This document shows, in pieces, positions 14,649 through 23,711 of a DNA stretch of 64,000 nucleotides (positions are counted from its first letter, which is position 1; each line of letters begins with the position of its first letter). This stretch comes from Actinomycetes bacterium (GTDB lineage Bacteria > Actinomycetota > Actinomycetes > Propionibacteriales > Propionibacteriaceae): assembly GCA_023458095.1 (NCBI GenBank), contig JAEXAS010000003.1, positions 48,378-112,377 of the forward strand, read 5' to 3'. The notes under the pieces are model-generated. The model searched no databases. It had not been told where the DNA came from and was given only the letters and a program-made list of their open reading frames with translations. Position numbers and translations under genes: made by a program.

Positions 14649-17120
14649 TTGACCAGCGAGGCAGTGCGCAGCGGCTACGACGCCCCAGCCGCACAGGAGA
14701 AGTGGCAGCGATTCTGGGAGGCTGACCGCACCTTCGCCCCCGCCGACGACGGTTCCAAGGAACGCCGCTACGTGCTCGACATGTTCCCCTACCCCTCCGG
14801 CGATCTGCATATGGGTCACGCTGAGGCCTTCGTCATGGGCGATGTGGTCTCCCGCTACTGGCGGCTCAGCGGCTACGACGTGATGCATCCGATCGGCTGG
14901 GACTCCTTCGGGCTGCCCGCGGAAAACGCAGCCATCGCCCGCGACGCCCATCCGGCCGACTGGACCTACGCCAACATCGACACTCAGGCCGGTTCGTTCA
15001 AGCGCTACGGCCTGAGCCTGGACTGGTCCCGACGGCTGCACACCTCCGACCCGGAGTACTACCGCTGGACGCAATGGCTGTTCCTGCGTTTCCACGAGCG
15101 GGGTCTGGCCTATCGCAAGGATTCCTTCGTCAACTGGTGCCCCAAGGACCAGACCGTGTTGGCCAACGAGCAGGTCGTGCAGGGAGAATGTGAGCGCTGC
15201 CATTCGGTCGTCACCAAGCGCAAGCTGACCCAGTGGTACTTCAAGATCACCGACTACGCCCAACGCCTGTTGGACGACATGAACCTCATCGAAGGCGCCT
15301 GGCCAGATCGGGTGCTGTCGATGCAACGCAACTGGATCGGTCGCTCCGAGGGAGCCTGGGTCGATTTCGAGATCGAGGGACGCCAGGAGCCGGTGCGGGT
15401 GTTCACCACCCGTCCGGACACCCTTTTCGGGGCAACCTTCTTCGTGGTGGCTCCTGAGGCCGCGCTTGCCGCCGAGATCGTCACCGATGATCAGCGCGCC
15501 GCATTTGAGGAGTACTTGGAGCTCACCAAGCGCGCGACCGAGATTGAGCGGCAGTCCAGTGAGCGTCCCAAGACCGGCGTGTTCTTGGGAGTGCATGCCA
15601 TCAACCCGGTCAACGGGGAGAAACTGCCGGTGTTCGCCGCGGACTATGTGTTGGCCGACTACGGCACCGGCGCGGTGATGGCCGTCCCGGCGCACGATCA
15701 GCGCGACCTGGACTTTGCCAAGGCTTTCGAACTGCCGGTGCGGGTGGTCGTGGAAACCGGTGAACCGGATCCGGGCCAGACCTTCGTCGCCACCCCAGGT
15801 GATGGCGCCTACGTCAACTCCGGTCACCTGAATGGTCTGACCGACAAGAAGGCAGGCATTGCGGCGATCACCGAGAAGCTGGCGGCTGAAGGTCGCGGCG
15901 AGAAGGCAGTCACCTTCCGGCTGCGCGATTGGCTGCTGAGCCGTCAGCGCTTCTGGGGATGCCCGATCCCGATCATCCATTGCCCCAACTGCGGCGAAGT
16001 TCCGGTTCCTGATGATCAACTGCCGGTACGCCTGCCTGATCTGCGCGGTGCGGCCCTGGCACCGAAGGGCACCAGCCCCTTGGCGTCGGACACGGACTGG
16101 GTCAACACCACCTGTCCGAGCTGTGGCGGTGCGGCAACCCGCGACACCGACACCATGGACACCTTCGTGGATTCCTCCTGGTACTTCTTCCGCTACTGCT
16201 CCCCGGACTACACCGAGGGTCCGTTCGACCCCGCTGAGGTCGCCAAGTGGATGCCGGTGGCCCAATACGTCGGTGGCGTCGAGCATGCGATCCTGCACCT
16301 GCTGTACTCGCGGTTCTTTACCAAGGTGCTGCAAGACATTGGGCTGGTGGACTTCTCCGAACCCTTCCTGGCCCTGATGAACCAGGGACAGGTCATCAAC
16401 CAGGGCAAAGCGATGAGCAAGACCTTGGGCAACGGCATCGACCTAGGCGCTCAGATCGACACCTACGGGGTGGACGCGATCCGTACCACGGTGGTGTTTG
16501 CCGGTCCGCCGGAGGACGACATCGACTGGGCCGACATGTCGCCGGGTTCGTCGCTGAAGTTCCTTCAGCGCGCCTACCGCCTGGCCACCGAGGTGTCCAG
16601 CGAGGTGGGCGCCGATGCCAATGCCGGTGATGCGACCCTGCGCCGGGCTACGCACAAAGCCGTGGCCGAGGTGACCGAGGCCATCGAGGGACGCCGTTTC
16701 AATGTGGCGGTGGCTCGCCTGATGGAGCTGGTCAACGCCACTCGCAAGGGCATCGACAGCGGTGCCGGGGCAGCCGATCCAGCCACCCGCGAAGCCGTTG
16801 AGGCGCTGACCGTGATGCTCAGCACCATCGCGCCCTACCTGGCCGAAGAGATGTGGGAACTGCTGGGGCACGCACCGTCGGTGGCAAATGCGACCTGGCC
16901 GACGGCCGATCCGGCATTGCTGGTGGCCGAGGAGGTCACCTGCGTGGTGCAGGTGCAGGGCAAGGTGCGCGCCAAGCTGCAGGTCTCGCCGTCCATCGGT
17001 GAGGATGAGCTGAAGGCGTTGGCCCTCGCCGACCCGGGTGTTCAGCGAGCTCTGGACGGCCGCGAGGTGCGCCAGTTCATCGTGCGCGCTCCCAAACTGG
17101 TCAGCATCGTTCCGGCCTAG
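14649..17120 (+). CDS. leuS: Leucyl-tRNA synthetase
   Basis: A class Ia aminoacyl-tRNA synthetase that charges tRNA-Leu; 823 residues is a normal bacterial length. The HIGH signature is PYPSGDLHMGHAEAF (about 49-63) and the KMSKS loop is KAMSKTLGNG. Zinc-type cysteine pairs occur in CPNCGEVPV and CPSCGG, and the CP1 editing domain includes FTTRPDTLFGATF and DYGTGAVMAVPAHDQRD. The start is TTG 14649, supported by AAGGAG at 14637-14642 six bases upstream. It is preceded by the leucine-codon leader and hairpin. It converges with an EEP-family gene, with 39 bases between the stops. Confidence 0.97.
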   Translation: MTSEAVRSGYDAPAAQEKWQRFWEADRTFAPADDGSKERRYVLDMFPYPSGDLHMGHAEAFVMGDVVSRYWRLSGYDVMHPIGWDSFGLPAENAAIARDAHPADWTYANIDTQAGSFKRYGLSLDWSRRLHTSDPEYYRWTQWLFLRFHERGLAYRKDSFVNWCPKDQTVLANEQVVQGECERCHSVVTKRKLTQWYFKITDYAQRLLDDMNLIEGAWPDRVLSMQRNWIGRSEGAWVDFEIEGRQEPVRVFTTRPDTLFGATFFVVAPEAALAAEIVTDDQRAAFEEYLELTKRATEIERQSSERPKTGVFLGVHAINPVNGEKLPVFAADYVLADYGTGAVMAVPAHDQRDLDFAKAFELPVRVVVETGEPDPGQTFVATPGDGAYVNSGHLNGLTDKKAGIAAITEKLAAEGRGEKAVTFRLRDWLLSRQRFWGCPIPIIHCPNCGEVPVPDDQLPVRLPDLRGAALAPKGTSPLASDTDWVNTTCPSCGGAATRDTDTMDTFVDSSWYFFRYCSPDYTEGPFDPAEVAKWMPVAQYVGGVEHAILHLLYSRFFTKVLQDIGLVDFSEPFLALMNQGQVINQGKAMSKTLGNGIDLGAQIDTYGVDAIRTTVVFAGPPEDDIDWADMSPGSSLKFLQRAYRLATEVSSEVGADANAGDATLRRATHKAVAEVTEAIEGRRFNVAVARLMELVNATRKGIDSGAGAADPATREAVEALTVMLSTIAPYLAEEMWELLGHAPSVANATWPTADPALLVAEEVTCVVQVQGKVRAKLQVSPSIGEDELKALALADPGVQRALDGREVRQFIVRAPKLVSIVPA

Positions 17121-17159
17121 GGCTGCGGGCCCCGTGCGCTGGGGTCGATAGAGCCATCC

Positions 17160-18146
17160 TCAGGATTGGGCCAACTCCACCACGTTGCCCAAGTGGTCGG
17201 TGTCGGCCACCCGGAAACGATGCACACTGACGGTTCGGAAGTCTGACGAGGCCAGCACATGGTCGATGGTGATCAACGGCACCATTCGGTCAGCGGGATA
17301 GGTGGGCTGCCAGCCTTGCTCGGTCTGGTGCAGGCCGGTGGCGCTGATCAGTCTGCGGAAGGTCACGTGCTCGGGTACGGAGTTCAGATCGCCGGCCAAT
17401 ACCAGCGGTTGCCCCTCGAAACGCTGTGCAAGCTGGGTGACGGCTTCGGCATCGCTGAGCCAGCCCTCTACCCGGCCCCGCACAGGGTTCATGGGGTGTG
17501 CTGCGATGAGGGTCAACGCGTGGCCGTTGACCGTCAGGCTCACCGCCAGGTTGGTGGCTCCGGTGCCGGTGGTGTGGCCCACCTCGGTCAGCGGCGTGGT
17601 GGACAACACCTGGGTTCCGGCGGAGTCTCCGTCCCAGCGTCCGCGGCTGGCCCGTCCCGTGGTGCCGAGGTGGTAGGGCAGAAGTTGCTGCCAGGCCGGA
17701 TCGGTCAAGACGGACTGTGCTTGATCGGTGAACTCGGTCAGGATCAGCACATCGGGCTGGATGCGTTGGGCTTCAGCCAGCAGCGCGGCGGTGTCTGCCT
17801 GTCCATAGTGCAGGTTCAAAGCCATCACCCGCAGAGTCGGCTGGGTGCCGGCTGGAGCCGTGTTCGTCGGGTCGAAATAGGGCACGAGCACCACTGCATT
17901 CACCAGTAAGCCGGTTAGGGGGATCAGTGCGAAGAGTCGCCCGCCGCCGCGTCCGGCGAAGGCCAGCACCAATGCTGCGGCGGCCCAGGAAGCGATGCCG
18001 TAGGGAATGAACGATGACCACATCGCGACCTGGCGGGTGGTGGTCTGCAATTCCGGAAACATGTAAAGCGCCACCATGGCGATGCCGGGAAGCCCAAGCA
18101 CGGTTGCTGAAACGATCGCAAACGGCTTCGGGGGGCGGTAACTCAC
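17160..18146 (-). CDS. Membrane-anchored endonuclease/exonuclease/phosphatase (EEP) family protein
   Basis: Three N-terminal membrane helices (about residues 8-95; FAIVSATVLGLPGIAMVALYM, SSFIPYGIASWAAAALVLAF, FALIPLTGLLVNAVVLVPYF) carry an extracellular EEP domain. Its landmarks are LRVMALNLHYG, DVLILTEFTD, LAGDLNSVPEH and ITIDHVLASSDF, giving the metal-binding Asn, Glu, Asp and Asn/His residues. Such proteins are predicted phosphodiesterases or nucleases of the envelope; substrate unknown. I start at GTG 18146, because the longer frame reaching 18635 would run into comEA and has no family sequence. It is divergent from comEA. Confidence 0.8.
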   Translation of the reverse strand: MSYRPPKPFAIVSATVLGLPGIAMVALYMFPELQTTTRQVAMWSSFIPYGIASWAAAALVLAFAGRGGGRLFALIPLTGLLVNAVVLVPYFDPTNTAPAGTQPTLRVMALNLHYGQADTAALLAEAQRIQPDVLILTEFTDQAQSVLTDPAWQQLLPYHLGTTGRASRGRWDGDSAGTQVLSTTPLTEVGHTTGTGATNLAVSLTVNGHALTLIAAHPMNPVRGRVEGWLSDAEAVTQLAQRFEGQPLVLAGDLNSVPEHVTFRRLISATGLHQTEQGWQPTYPADRMVPLITIDHVLASSDFRTVSVHRFRVADTDHLGNVVELAQS

Positions 18147-18193
18147 TTGACCCAGTTTGTCAGTCTGGGCCAAACCAAACGGTGCTGACGCGG

Positions 18194-18221
18194 CTGTGGA
18201 TGACGAAATGAATGTCCACAG
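18194..18221. promoter_or_regulatory. Inverted pair of DnaA-box-like 9-mers between the EEP gene and comEA
   Basis: CTGTGGA (18194-18200) and TCCACAG (18215-18221) form an inverted repeat. Within it ATGTCCACA on plus and TCATCCACA on minus each differ by one base from DnaA-box forms (TTGTCCACA, TTATCCACA). The site lies in the divergent promoter region. Chance occurrence is quite possible. Confidence 0.3.
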
Positions 18222-18271
18222 GTGGTCACAGTGCTGACCTTTGTCCAGCGCAGTTGCCGAGGATGTCGGGT

Positions 18272-19270
18272 GTGAGCGAGAGATCCGGCGACCTGAGCGT
18301 GGTGGCGCGACGGCGCCTGGATCAGTTGTTGGCGGAGTCGGCCCGCCGCAGTGCGGCCACTGTCGACCCCGATCCCAGGCTTGTTGGGGCTGCCCCCGTC
18401 GAGGCTGGGCCTGCCGCGGCTGGGCGTGTCGAGGCCGGCGATTCTGTCGCGCTCGCCGATGCGGATGACGGATGGGTTCAACAACTCCGCTTCGGCGGCG
18501 CGGGCACCGCTCGGTCGGTGAACGATGCGTCCGCGCCGGCTCAGGCGGCCCCGCCTGCCGCCCAGCCCGATGCCCAACCTGGTGGTCTCCCCGAGCAGGT
18601 GCCCGACCGGCCGGTGACCTGGGTGACCTCGGCACTGCTCTTCACCAAGGAGCACCTGGTGACTGTGGTGGTGGTGCTGGTCGTAGGTATCGCCTGGACG
18701 GGCTACAGCCTGTTTCAGGTTCGGACCACGCCGGTGGCCGACGCCGTGCCTCGAGTGGAGAGCGCACCGTCGGGGTCGGTCTCGGCCAGTGGCCAACCCA
18801 GCGCAGCAGCAAGCTCAGCGGCAGTGGTCGTCCATGTGATTGGTGCGGTGCGCCGACCCGGGGTCTATCGGCTCGCTGAGGGGTCGCGGGTGGCCGATGC
18901 GATTGCGGCGGCGGGGGGAATGACCGCAGCGGCCGCGCCCGGTGAACTCAATCTGGCGCAGGTGCTTTCTGATGGCACTCAACTGAAGATCGGCACGACA
19001 AAGCACCCTGGCGGGTGGCTGCGTGTCGGCGAGCAGTCCGGCGCTGCGGCCTCCGGGGGCGCTGCGGAATCGACGAGCACCAAGCTGTCGATCAACACCG
19101 CCACCGAGGCTCAACTCGACACCTTGCCGGGAATCGGGCCGGTTACCGCAGCCAAGATCGTCGCCTGGCGCACCGAGCACGGCAAGTTCAATGCGGTGAC
19201 CGAGTTGCAGGAGGTGGACGGGATTGGGCCCAAGACCTACGCCGATCTCGCCGAGCGGGTCCGACTGTGA
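18272..19270 (+). CDS. comEA: ComEA-type DNA-uptake receptor
   Basis: A membrane-anchored double-stranded-DNA receptor for natural transformation. A cytoplasmic N-terminus of about 110 residues rich in Ala/Pro precedes one membrane helix (about 130-152, LVTVVVVLVVGIAWTGYSLF). An SLBB domain follows (VVHVIGAVRRPGVYRL, VADAIAAAGGM). The C-terminal tandem helix-hairpin-helix unit reads INTATEAQLDTLPGIGPVTA and VDGIGPKTYADL. GTG 18272 has GAGG nine bases upstream; ATG 18263 in the same frame is the alternative. It overlaps comEC by 47 bases, so the pair is translationally linked. Confidence 0.9.
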   Translation: MSERSGDLSVVARRRLDQLLAESARRSAATVDPDPRLVGAAPVEAGPAAAGRVEAGDSVALADADDGWVQQLRFGGAGTARSVNDASAPAQAAPPAAQPDAQPGGLPEQVPDRPVTWVTSALLFTKEHLVTVVVVLVVGIAWTGYSLFQVRTTPVADAVPRVESAPSGSVSASGQPSAAASSAAVVVHVIGAVRRPGVYRLAEGSRVADAIAAAGGMTAAAAPGELNLAQVLSDGTQLKIGTTKHPGGWLRVGEQSGAAASGGAAESTSTKLSINTATEAQLDTLPGIGPVTAAKIVAWRTEHGKFNAVTELQEVDGIGPKTYADLAERVRL

Positions 19271-21560
19271 GGCGGTCGACCTCCGTCCGGTGATCCTGGC
19301 CGCGGCTGCCTGGGCGGGAAGCGGTATTGGCGCCTCGGTGGGTGAGGTCTGGATCGTCGGGGCAGTGCTGGCCGCGACGGTGGTGGCCGCGCTGATTGGG
19401 CGTCGATTTCGGGTGCTGGTCGCCGCCGCCCTGGTGCTGGGCGTGATGGCGGGCCTGGGGTTGTGGCGGGCTGCGGTGGCCTCCAGTGGTCCGGTGGCCG
19501 ACCTCACCGTGCAGGGAGCCGTGGTGTCGATCACCGGACGCCTCGGGCAGGGGAGGGTGATCGATGCCGGTCCGGGAGGCCAGATGTGGCTGGCGCCGGT
19601 TCAGCTTCACCGCGTGGACGGCCGGGGTGTGTCGTGGTGGAGCGGGAGCAGTGTCCTGGTCAGCGCCAACGCGGGCTCGCTGGATTCGTGGCGTCGCACA
19701 CCGGTCGCAAGTACGGTGACCGTGTTGGTGAAGCTCTCGGTCAGCGACGACCCGTCCATCACTGCCTGGGCGTCGGCCCGGTCAACACCTCACGTCGTCG
19801 CCGACCCGGGGGTGGTGGACCAGGCGGTGAACACGGTGCGGGAAGGGCTTCGAGAATCGGTCGCCGGACTGCCACCCGGCCCGGCCGCGTTGGTGCCGGC
19901 CCTCGTGGTTGGGGACACCACCGCCATGCCTGCCGACTTGGTCGAACAGTTCCGCACCACGGGGTTGACTCATCTGACGGCGGTGTCGGGAGCGAATCTG
20001 ACCTTGATGTTGGCGGTCATGTTGTGGGTGGCGGGTCGATTGCGGGTGCTGGGGTGGTGGCGGCGGGGGTTGGCCGTAATAGGGGTGGCCGGATTTGTGG
20101 TGCTGTGCCGGGGTGAGCCGAGCGTCTTGCGCGCCGCCGCGATGGGTCTGATCGGCTTGGTGGCCCTGGGCTGGTCGGGGCCGAGGCAGGGCTTGCGGTA
20201 TCTGTCGTGGGCCATGGTCGGGTTGCTGCTGATCGATCCGTGGCTGGCGCGTTCGGTGGGCTTTGCGCTGTCGGTGCTGGCCAGTGCCGGGATCCTGCTG
20301 TGGGCCCGGCGGTGGGCATTGATTCTGACCCGGTGGCTGCCCCTGTGGTTGGCTGAGGCATTCACCGTCCCGATGGCAGCCCAGGTCGCGACTCAGCCGG
20401 TGGTCACCGCCATCTCGGGGCAGGTGAGTGTGGTGGGGGTGATCGCGAACCTCGTGGCCGGCCCGCTGGTCGGGCCGGGCACGGTGCTCGGTTTTGCTGC
20501 GGCCTGGATCTCGGTGGTGCTTCCGCCGGTGGCGGCGGTGCTGGGCTGGGCGGCAGGCGGGTTCGCGCAGGCGCTGTGTTGGATCGCCGGGATTGGCTCG
20601 GCGTTGCCGGGTGCTGCGATTGCCTGGCCGGTGTCTGTGGTGGGCATCGGGTTGTTGGCGGTGGCCAGTGCGTTGCTGGCTGCCGTGATGGGTTGGGTGT
20701 TGGCGCGGCCCTGGCTGGCCGCGCTGCTGGTGGCCGGCTTGGTGTTGCTTTGCCTGAAGCCGCTGGGCCCACCGGGCTGGCCGCCCGCAGACTGGGCGCT
20801 GGTGTCCTGCGATGTCAGCCAAGGTGATGCAACCGTGATTCACGCCGGGCCGCGAGCTGCGATCGTGGTGGACGCCGGGCCGGAACCGGCCCTGGTGGAT
20901 CGCTGCCTGGACCAACTCGGCATCGAATCAGTGCCGTGGCTGATCTTCACCCATCCCCACGCCGATCACATCGGTGGGGTCTCTGGGGTGACCTCCGGAC
21001 GCCGAGTCGGGCGCGTGCTGGTGCCCGCCACCACCCGCGAGGCTTCGGCCTGGGGCGCTGTTCGGACGGCGCTGCCCGGCGTCGAGGTGTCGGCGGCGAT
21101 GCCCGGGACTACGGTGAGCGCTGGTGCTGCCCGGGTCACGGTACTGGCTGCGGCGCAGACGTCCGGCCCTGCTGACGGCGCAGCGGATTCGGCGGCGGAG
21201 AATGATGCGTCCTTGCTGCTACGCGCCGAAACCGGGGGAGTGCGGCTGCTGCTGGCCGGGGACCTGCAAGAAGACGGACAAGGGTCAGCGTTGGCGGCGG
21301 TCGGCGATCTCAGCGCCGAGGTGTTGTTGGTGCCTCATCACGGGTCAGCCCATCAAGACCCCGGCTTCCTGGCTGCCGTGCACGCCCGGATCGCGCTGAT
21401 CAGTGTTGGTCTTGACAACGACTACGGCCACCCCGCTGCCCGGACGCTGGCGATGGTGCAGAACACCGGCGCGCACATCTTCCGGACCGACCGTGGCGGG
21501 GCGATCGCGATCGGTCGCGCATCGACGGGCCTGATCGTCACCACCCAACGTGACGGCTGA
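19224..21560 (+). CDS. comEC: ComEC/Rec2 DNA-uptake channel with metallo-beta-lactamase domain
   Basis: The inner-membrane channel for single-stranded DNA in transformation; 778 residues. A DUF4131-like N-terminal region with helices is followed by the Competence domain (TGLTHLTAVSGANLTLM, VLCRGEPSVLRAAAMG). Many membrane helices lead to a C-terminal beta-lactamase-like nuclease domain (about 530-770; SCDVSQGDATVI, FTHPHADHIGG, LLVPHHGSAHQD). The start is TTG 19224, because AGGAGG (19209-19214) lies nine bases upstream, inside comEA. GTG 19290, after the comEA stop, is the alternative but lacks a ribosome site at a normal distance. Confidence 0.92.
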   Translation: MGPRPTPISPSGSDCEAVDLRPVILAAAAWAGSGIGASVGEVWIVGAVLAATVVAALIGRRFRVLVAAALVLGVMAGLGLWRAAVASSGPVADLTVQGAVVSITGRLGQGRVIDAGPGGQMWLAPVQLHRVDGRGVSWWSGSSVLVSANAGSLDSWRRTPVASTVTVLVKLSVSDDPSITAWASARSTPHVVADPGVVDQAVNTVREGLRESVAGLPPGPAALVPALVVGDTTAMPADLVEQFRTTGLTHLTAVSGANLTLMLAVMLWVAGRLRVLGWWRRGLAVIGVAGFVVLCRGEPSVLRAAAMGLIGLVALGWSGPRQGLRYLSWAMVGLLLIDPWLARSVGFALSVLASAGILLWARRWALILTRWLPLWLAEAFTVPMAAQVATQPVVTAISGQVSVVGVIANLVAGPLVGPGTVLGFAAAWISVVLPPVAAVLGWAAGGFAQALCWIAGIGSALPGAAIAWPVSVVGIGLLAVASALLAAVMGWVLARPWLAALLVAGLVLLCLKPLGPPGWPPADWALVSCDVSQGDATVIHAGPRAAIVVDAGPEPALVDRCLDQLGIESVPWLIFTHPHADHIGGVSGVTSGRRVGRVLVPATTREASAWGAVRTALPGVEVSAAMPGTTVSAGAARVTVLAAAQTSGPADGAADSAAENDASLLLRAETGGVRLLLAGDLQEDGQGSALAAVGDLSAEVLLVPHHGSAHQDPGFLAAVHARIALISVGLDNDYGHPAARTLAMVQNTGAHIFRTDRGGAIAIGRASTGLIVTTQRDG

Positions 21561-21680
21561 ACGTGCCGCAGTCGAAAATGCCGCAAGCCGGGCGAATCCA
21601 AAGCAGATTTCTCTTGGATTGGCGAAGAGAAGTTCAGTCGCCTACCTTTGATTCTGGCAATATCGGGGATAGGGGGCTGG

Positions 21681-22127
21681 ATGAGAATTCTGGGCAGGCT
21701 GACGCGGCGGTCGATTGTGTCATTGGTGGCTTTTGTGATCGGGGCGAGTTGGGCGAGTTGGCTGTATCTTGTTGCACCGGAGATTGAGCTGCGAAGCTAT
21801 GGGCCCGTGGTTACCTGTTTTGCTTTGAACCGGGATCCACTGCCTGCGATCTATCCGGTGCTAAATGCGGACGACACTCGGCAGGTCAGCGACTACCTTG
21901 AGGAGACGGTGAGGGCGACCCACTACTCCTCGGAACAGCGCGAAGCAAATCGGAGGCAGGTCGCGCTGCAGGCGGTGGCCGGTTGCCAGGAGGCGCGCCT
22001 CAATCGGCAGACGAATCTGTTCATGGTGTTGGCTGGGACGATAGCGGTCATGGTGCTCGCCAGCGTTGTCTCGGTGAAGCCCATCGAGCCAAAAGGTGCA
22101 ACATTCATCGGTGGTGAGAGCGCGTGA
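21681..22127 (+). CDS. Small two-helix membrane protein of unknown function
   Basis: Not recognised. It has 148 residues with one membrane helix near the N-terminus (SIVSLVAFVIGASWASWLYLV) and one near the C-terminus (LFMVLAGTIAVMVLASVVSV). The loop of about 80 residues between them holds two Cys (VTCFALN, AGCQEAR) and may be outside the cell. ATG 21681 is preceded by a GGGGG ribosome-site-like run. The upstream 120 bases look AT-richer than the surroundings. The stop overlaps the next gene's GTG start in GTGA, tying it to the ESX-like gene that follows. It is part of the block inserted between comEC and holA. Confidence 0.6.
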   Translation: MRILGRLTRRSIVSLVAFVIGASWASWLYLVAPEIELRSYGPVVTCFALNRDPLPAIYPVLNADDTRQVSDYLEETVRATHYSSEQREANRRQVALQAVAGCQEARLNRQTNLFMVLAGTIAVMVLASVVSVKPIEPKGATFIGGESA

Positions 22128-22909
22128 GCACCTACGCAGATTTGGATGTACTGATCGGGGAGTTCAAGTCGGCGGCGATTGACGCCCACATGAGTGATTG
22201 TGGCTACCGGACTTCCGGTGCCGACTATGTCTTCGCGACCTCACCGAATCTGCCACCCATCGGGTCGGGGTTCGACCCCACCCAATCGACAACAACGATG
22301 GTCGCTCGCCCGGGCCCTGACGGTGAGGGCGGTGGTGATTCAGTCACGATCCAGTCGGGTGTAAAGGTCCCCGGGCCGTCGTTCCGTCTGGACTTTGATC
22401 GCATTCGATCAACGATCGATGGGCTACTGGGGCCGTGGCACGGGTTGCCGGATCCAAGCGCGATTGAGGTGGTTGAGCGGGCCTGTGTGAACCTGGTCTC
22501 GCGGCTGGCAGGAACAGCCTCCTACAGCCAGGGACACGTGTCGGGTGTGGGGCTCATCTCGAGCAATCTCAACCAGGTGCACTCCGACTCGATCGCGCTC
22601 ACCGGTCGCACCGGTGAGGCTTTTCGGGCGGATTTCCTGGAACGGATCGGTGCGGTATCTGGGGGTATGTGGTCACTGTCCGTGCTGGCTGCGACGATGG
22701 TTCATACTCAGGCGTCACTGTGGAGCCAGGTGCGAGGCGACGTGGTGGAGTTGGTCCGGCAAGGCACCGTGGCCATGAATGCCGTGTGTGGCAACTCCAC
22801 CAAGCCACTTGAGGTGAGCTTGGATATCCTCGGGCTTATCGTGCGGATAGCAAAGGAGTTCGTCCCCGGGCTGGGGGTGCGGCCCTCGGTGTGGCAGGGA
22901 TCGGAATAG
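22124..22909 (+). CDS. ESX-like helical protein, N-terminal part of an apparently frameshifted gene
   Basis: No named family. Residues about 100-230 are helical and carry LTGRTGEAFRADFLERI, which resembles the turn of WXG100/ESX proteins (small residue-x-G, then A-x-x-F). LSVLAATMVHTQASLWSQV follows. The frame ends after FVPGLG with VRPSVWQGSE, which does not continue the helical pattern. Reading one base back at the GGGGG run (22873-22877) gives GAALGVAGIGIDLL, a Gly/Ala-rich hydrophobic segment that joins directly to the next reading frame. So 22124-23571 is probably one gene of about 482 residues, either broken by a one-base change or miscalled by one G. Confidence 0.6.
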   Translation: MSTYADLDVLIGEFKSAAIDAHMSDCGYRTSGADYVFATSPNLPPIGSGFDPTQSTTTMVARPGPDGEGGGDSVTIQSGVKVPGPSFRLDFDRIRSTIDGLLGPWHGLPDPSAIEVVERACVNLVSRLAGTASYSQGHVSGVGLISSNLNQVHSDSIALTGRTGEAFRADFLERIGAVSGGMWSLSVLAATMVHTQASLWSQVRGDVVELVRQGTVAMNAVCGNSTKPLEVSLDILGLIVRIAKEFVPGLGVRPSVWQGSE

Positions 22910-23571
22910 ACCTGCTCCAAGATGTGGTAGATCAGAAGTCGGATCCGGTGCCGCTGGGCGGTGACAGTTACTCCGACGTGATGGGCAGCGTCACAGCGGC
23001 ATTCAACACTCTGGCGGGTGAGACCCTCGACCAGGAGCGCGTTGTTGACGCCACTTTGTACAAGAACATCGAATGGGTGACCCAGGAAGGTCAATCGCTG
23101 CGACGTCCTGCACCGGGCTCGACGCCACAGACCACCAACCTGTGGGATCTCAAGGTTCCAGCGATAGCCAGCACCAAGGGGGTCAAGATCACTAGCTTCG
23201 ACCTGCTCGAAGGGATTTGGCGAGTGTGCCTGCCGCGGGTCGCGACCGAGCTTGAAGATCTTGCAATGGCTTCCGCAAATTGTTCCACTTATGAAGTATT
23301 GAGGCGCGACCCTTCGATTGGTGTAGGTGTAAACGGGCCAAGCTACAGCTTCAGTTCGTTGATGTGGATGCTGTATGAAATGGAAAAGGACCTAGCCTGG
23401 GACGTGACCAATGGGGGGACGGAACTGGAACTGGTTGTTGCCGCCTTTCTTGACCACGATCACGCCACCGCGAAGAAACTGCGCGACCAGGCCGAGTTGT
23501 TAGAGGGTTCCTCGCCATATGATCCCTGGTCATCCCCGTCCGATGAGCCACGTCACGGGCTTCCGCGCTGA
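22891..23571 (+). CDS. Downstream part of the same ESX-like gene (or a separate overlapping gene)
   Basis: A 226-residue frame that overlaps the previous one by 19 bases. GTG 22891 has no ribosome site. Its hydrophobic start (GIGIDLLQDVV) extends naturally upstream in the same frame into the preceding gene, so it is more likely the C-terminal part of that gene. The body is mixed: PVPLGGDSYSDVMGSVTAAF, then FDLLEGIWRVCLPRVATELEDLA, ending in an Asp/Pro-rich tail (SSPYDPWSSPSDEP). Function unknown. Codon use and base composition look less GC-rich than the housekeeping neighbours, which suggests transfer. Confidence 0.5.
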   Translation: MAGIGIDLLQDVVDQKSDPVPLGGDSYSDVMGSVTAAFNTLAGETLDQERVVDATLYKNIEWVTQEGQSLRRPAPGSTPQTTNLWDLKVPAIASTKGVKITSFDLLEGIWRVCLPRVATELEDLAMASANCSTYEVLRRDPSIGVGVNGPSYSFSSLMWMLYEMEKDLAWDVTNGGTELELVVAAFLDHDHATAKKLRDQAELLEGSSPYDPWSSPSDEPRHGLPR

Positions 23572-23711
23572 CAATGGCGCTGGCCGAGAGGCCCGTGAGT
23601 GATAATCGGGAGTCGGTAAGGGCAATGACCAGGTCCGGCAGTGTCTTGAGTGGACGGCGTCACAAGATGCAGTGAAACTCGACGCTGCGGGAACGGGCAG
23701 GGTGTCGCGGA

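Noticed and set aside
14553..16334. Long minus-strand frame opposite leuS
   Set aside because: Antisense shadow; it would cover the leuS leader and has no ribosome site or recognisable domain.
18147..18635. N-terminal extension of the EEP gene on the minus strand
   Set aside because: Arg/Pro/His-rich frame opposite comEA with no domain; membrane helices begin only after GTG 18146.
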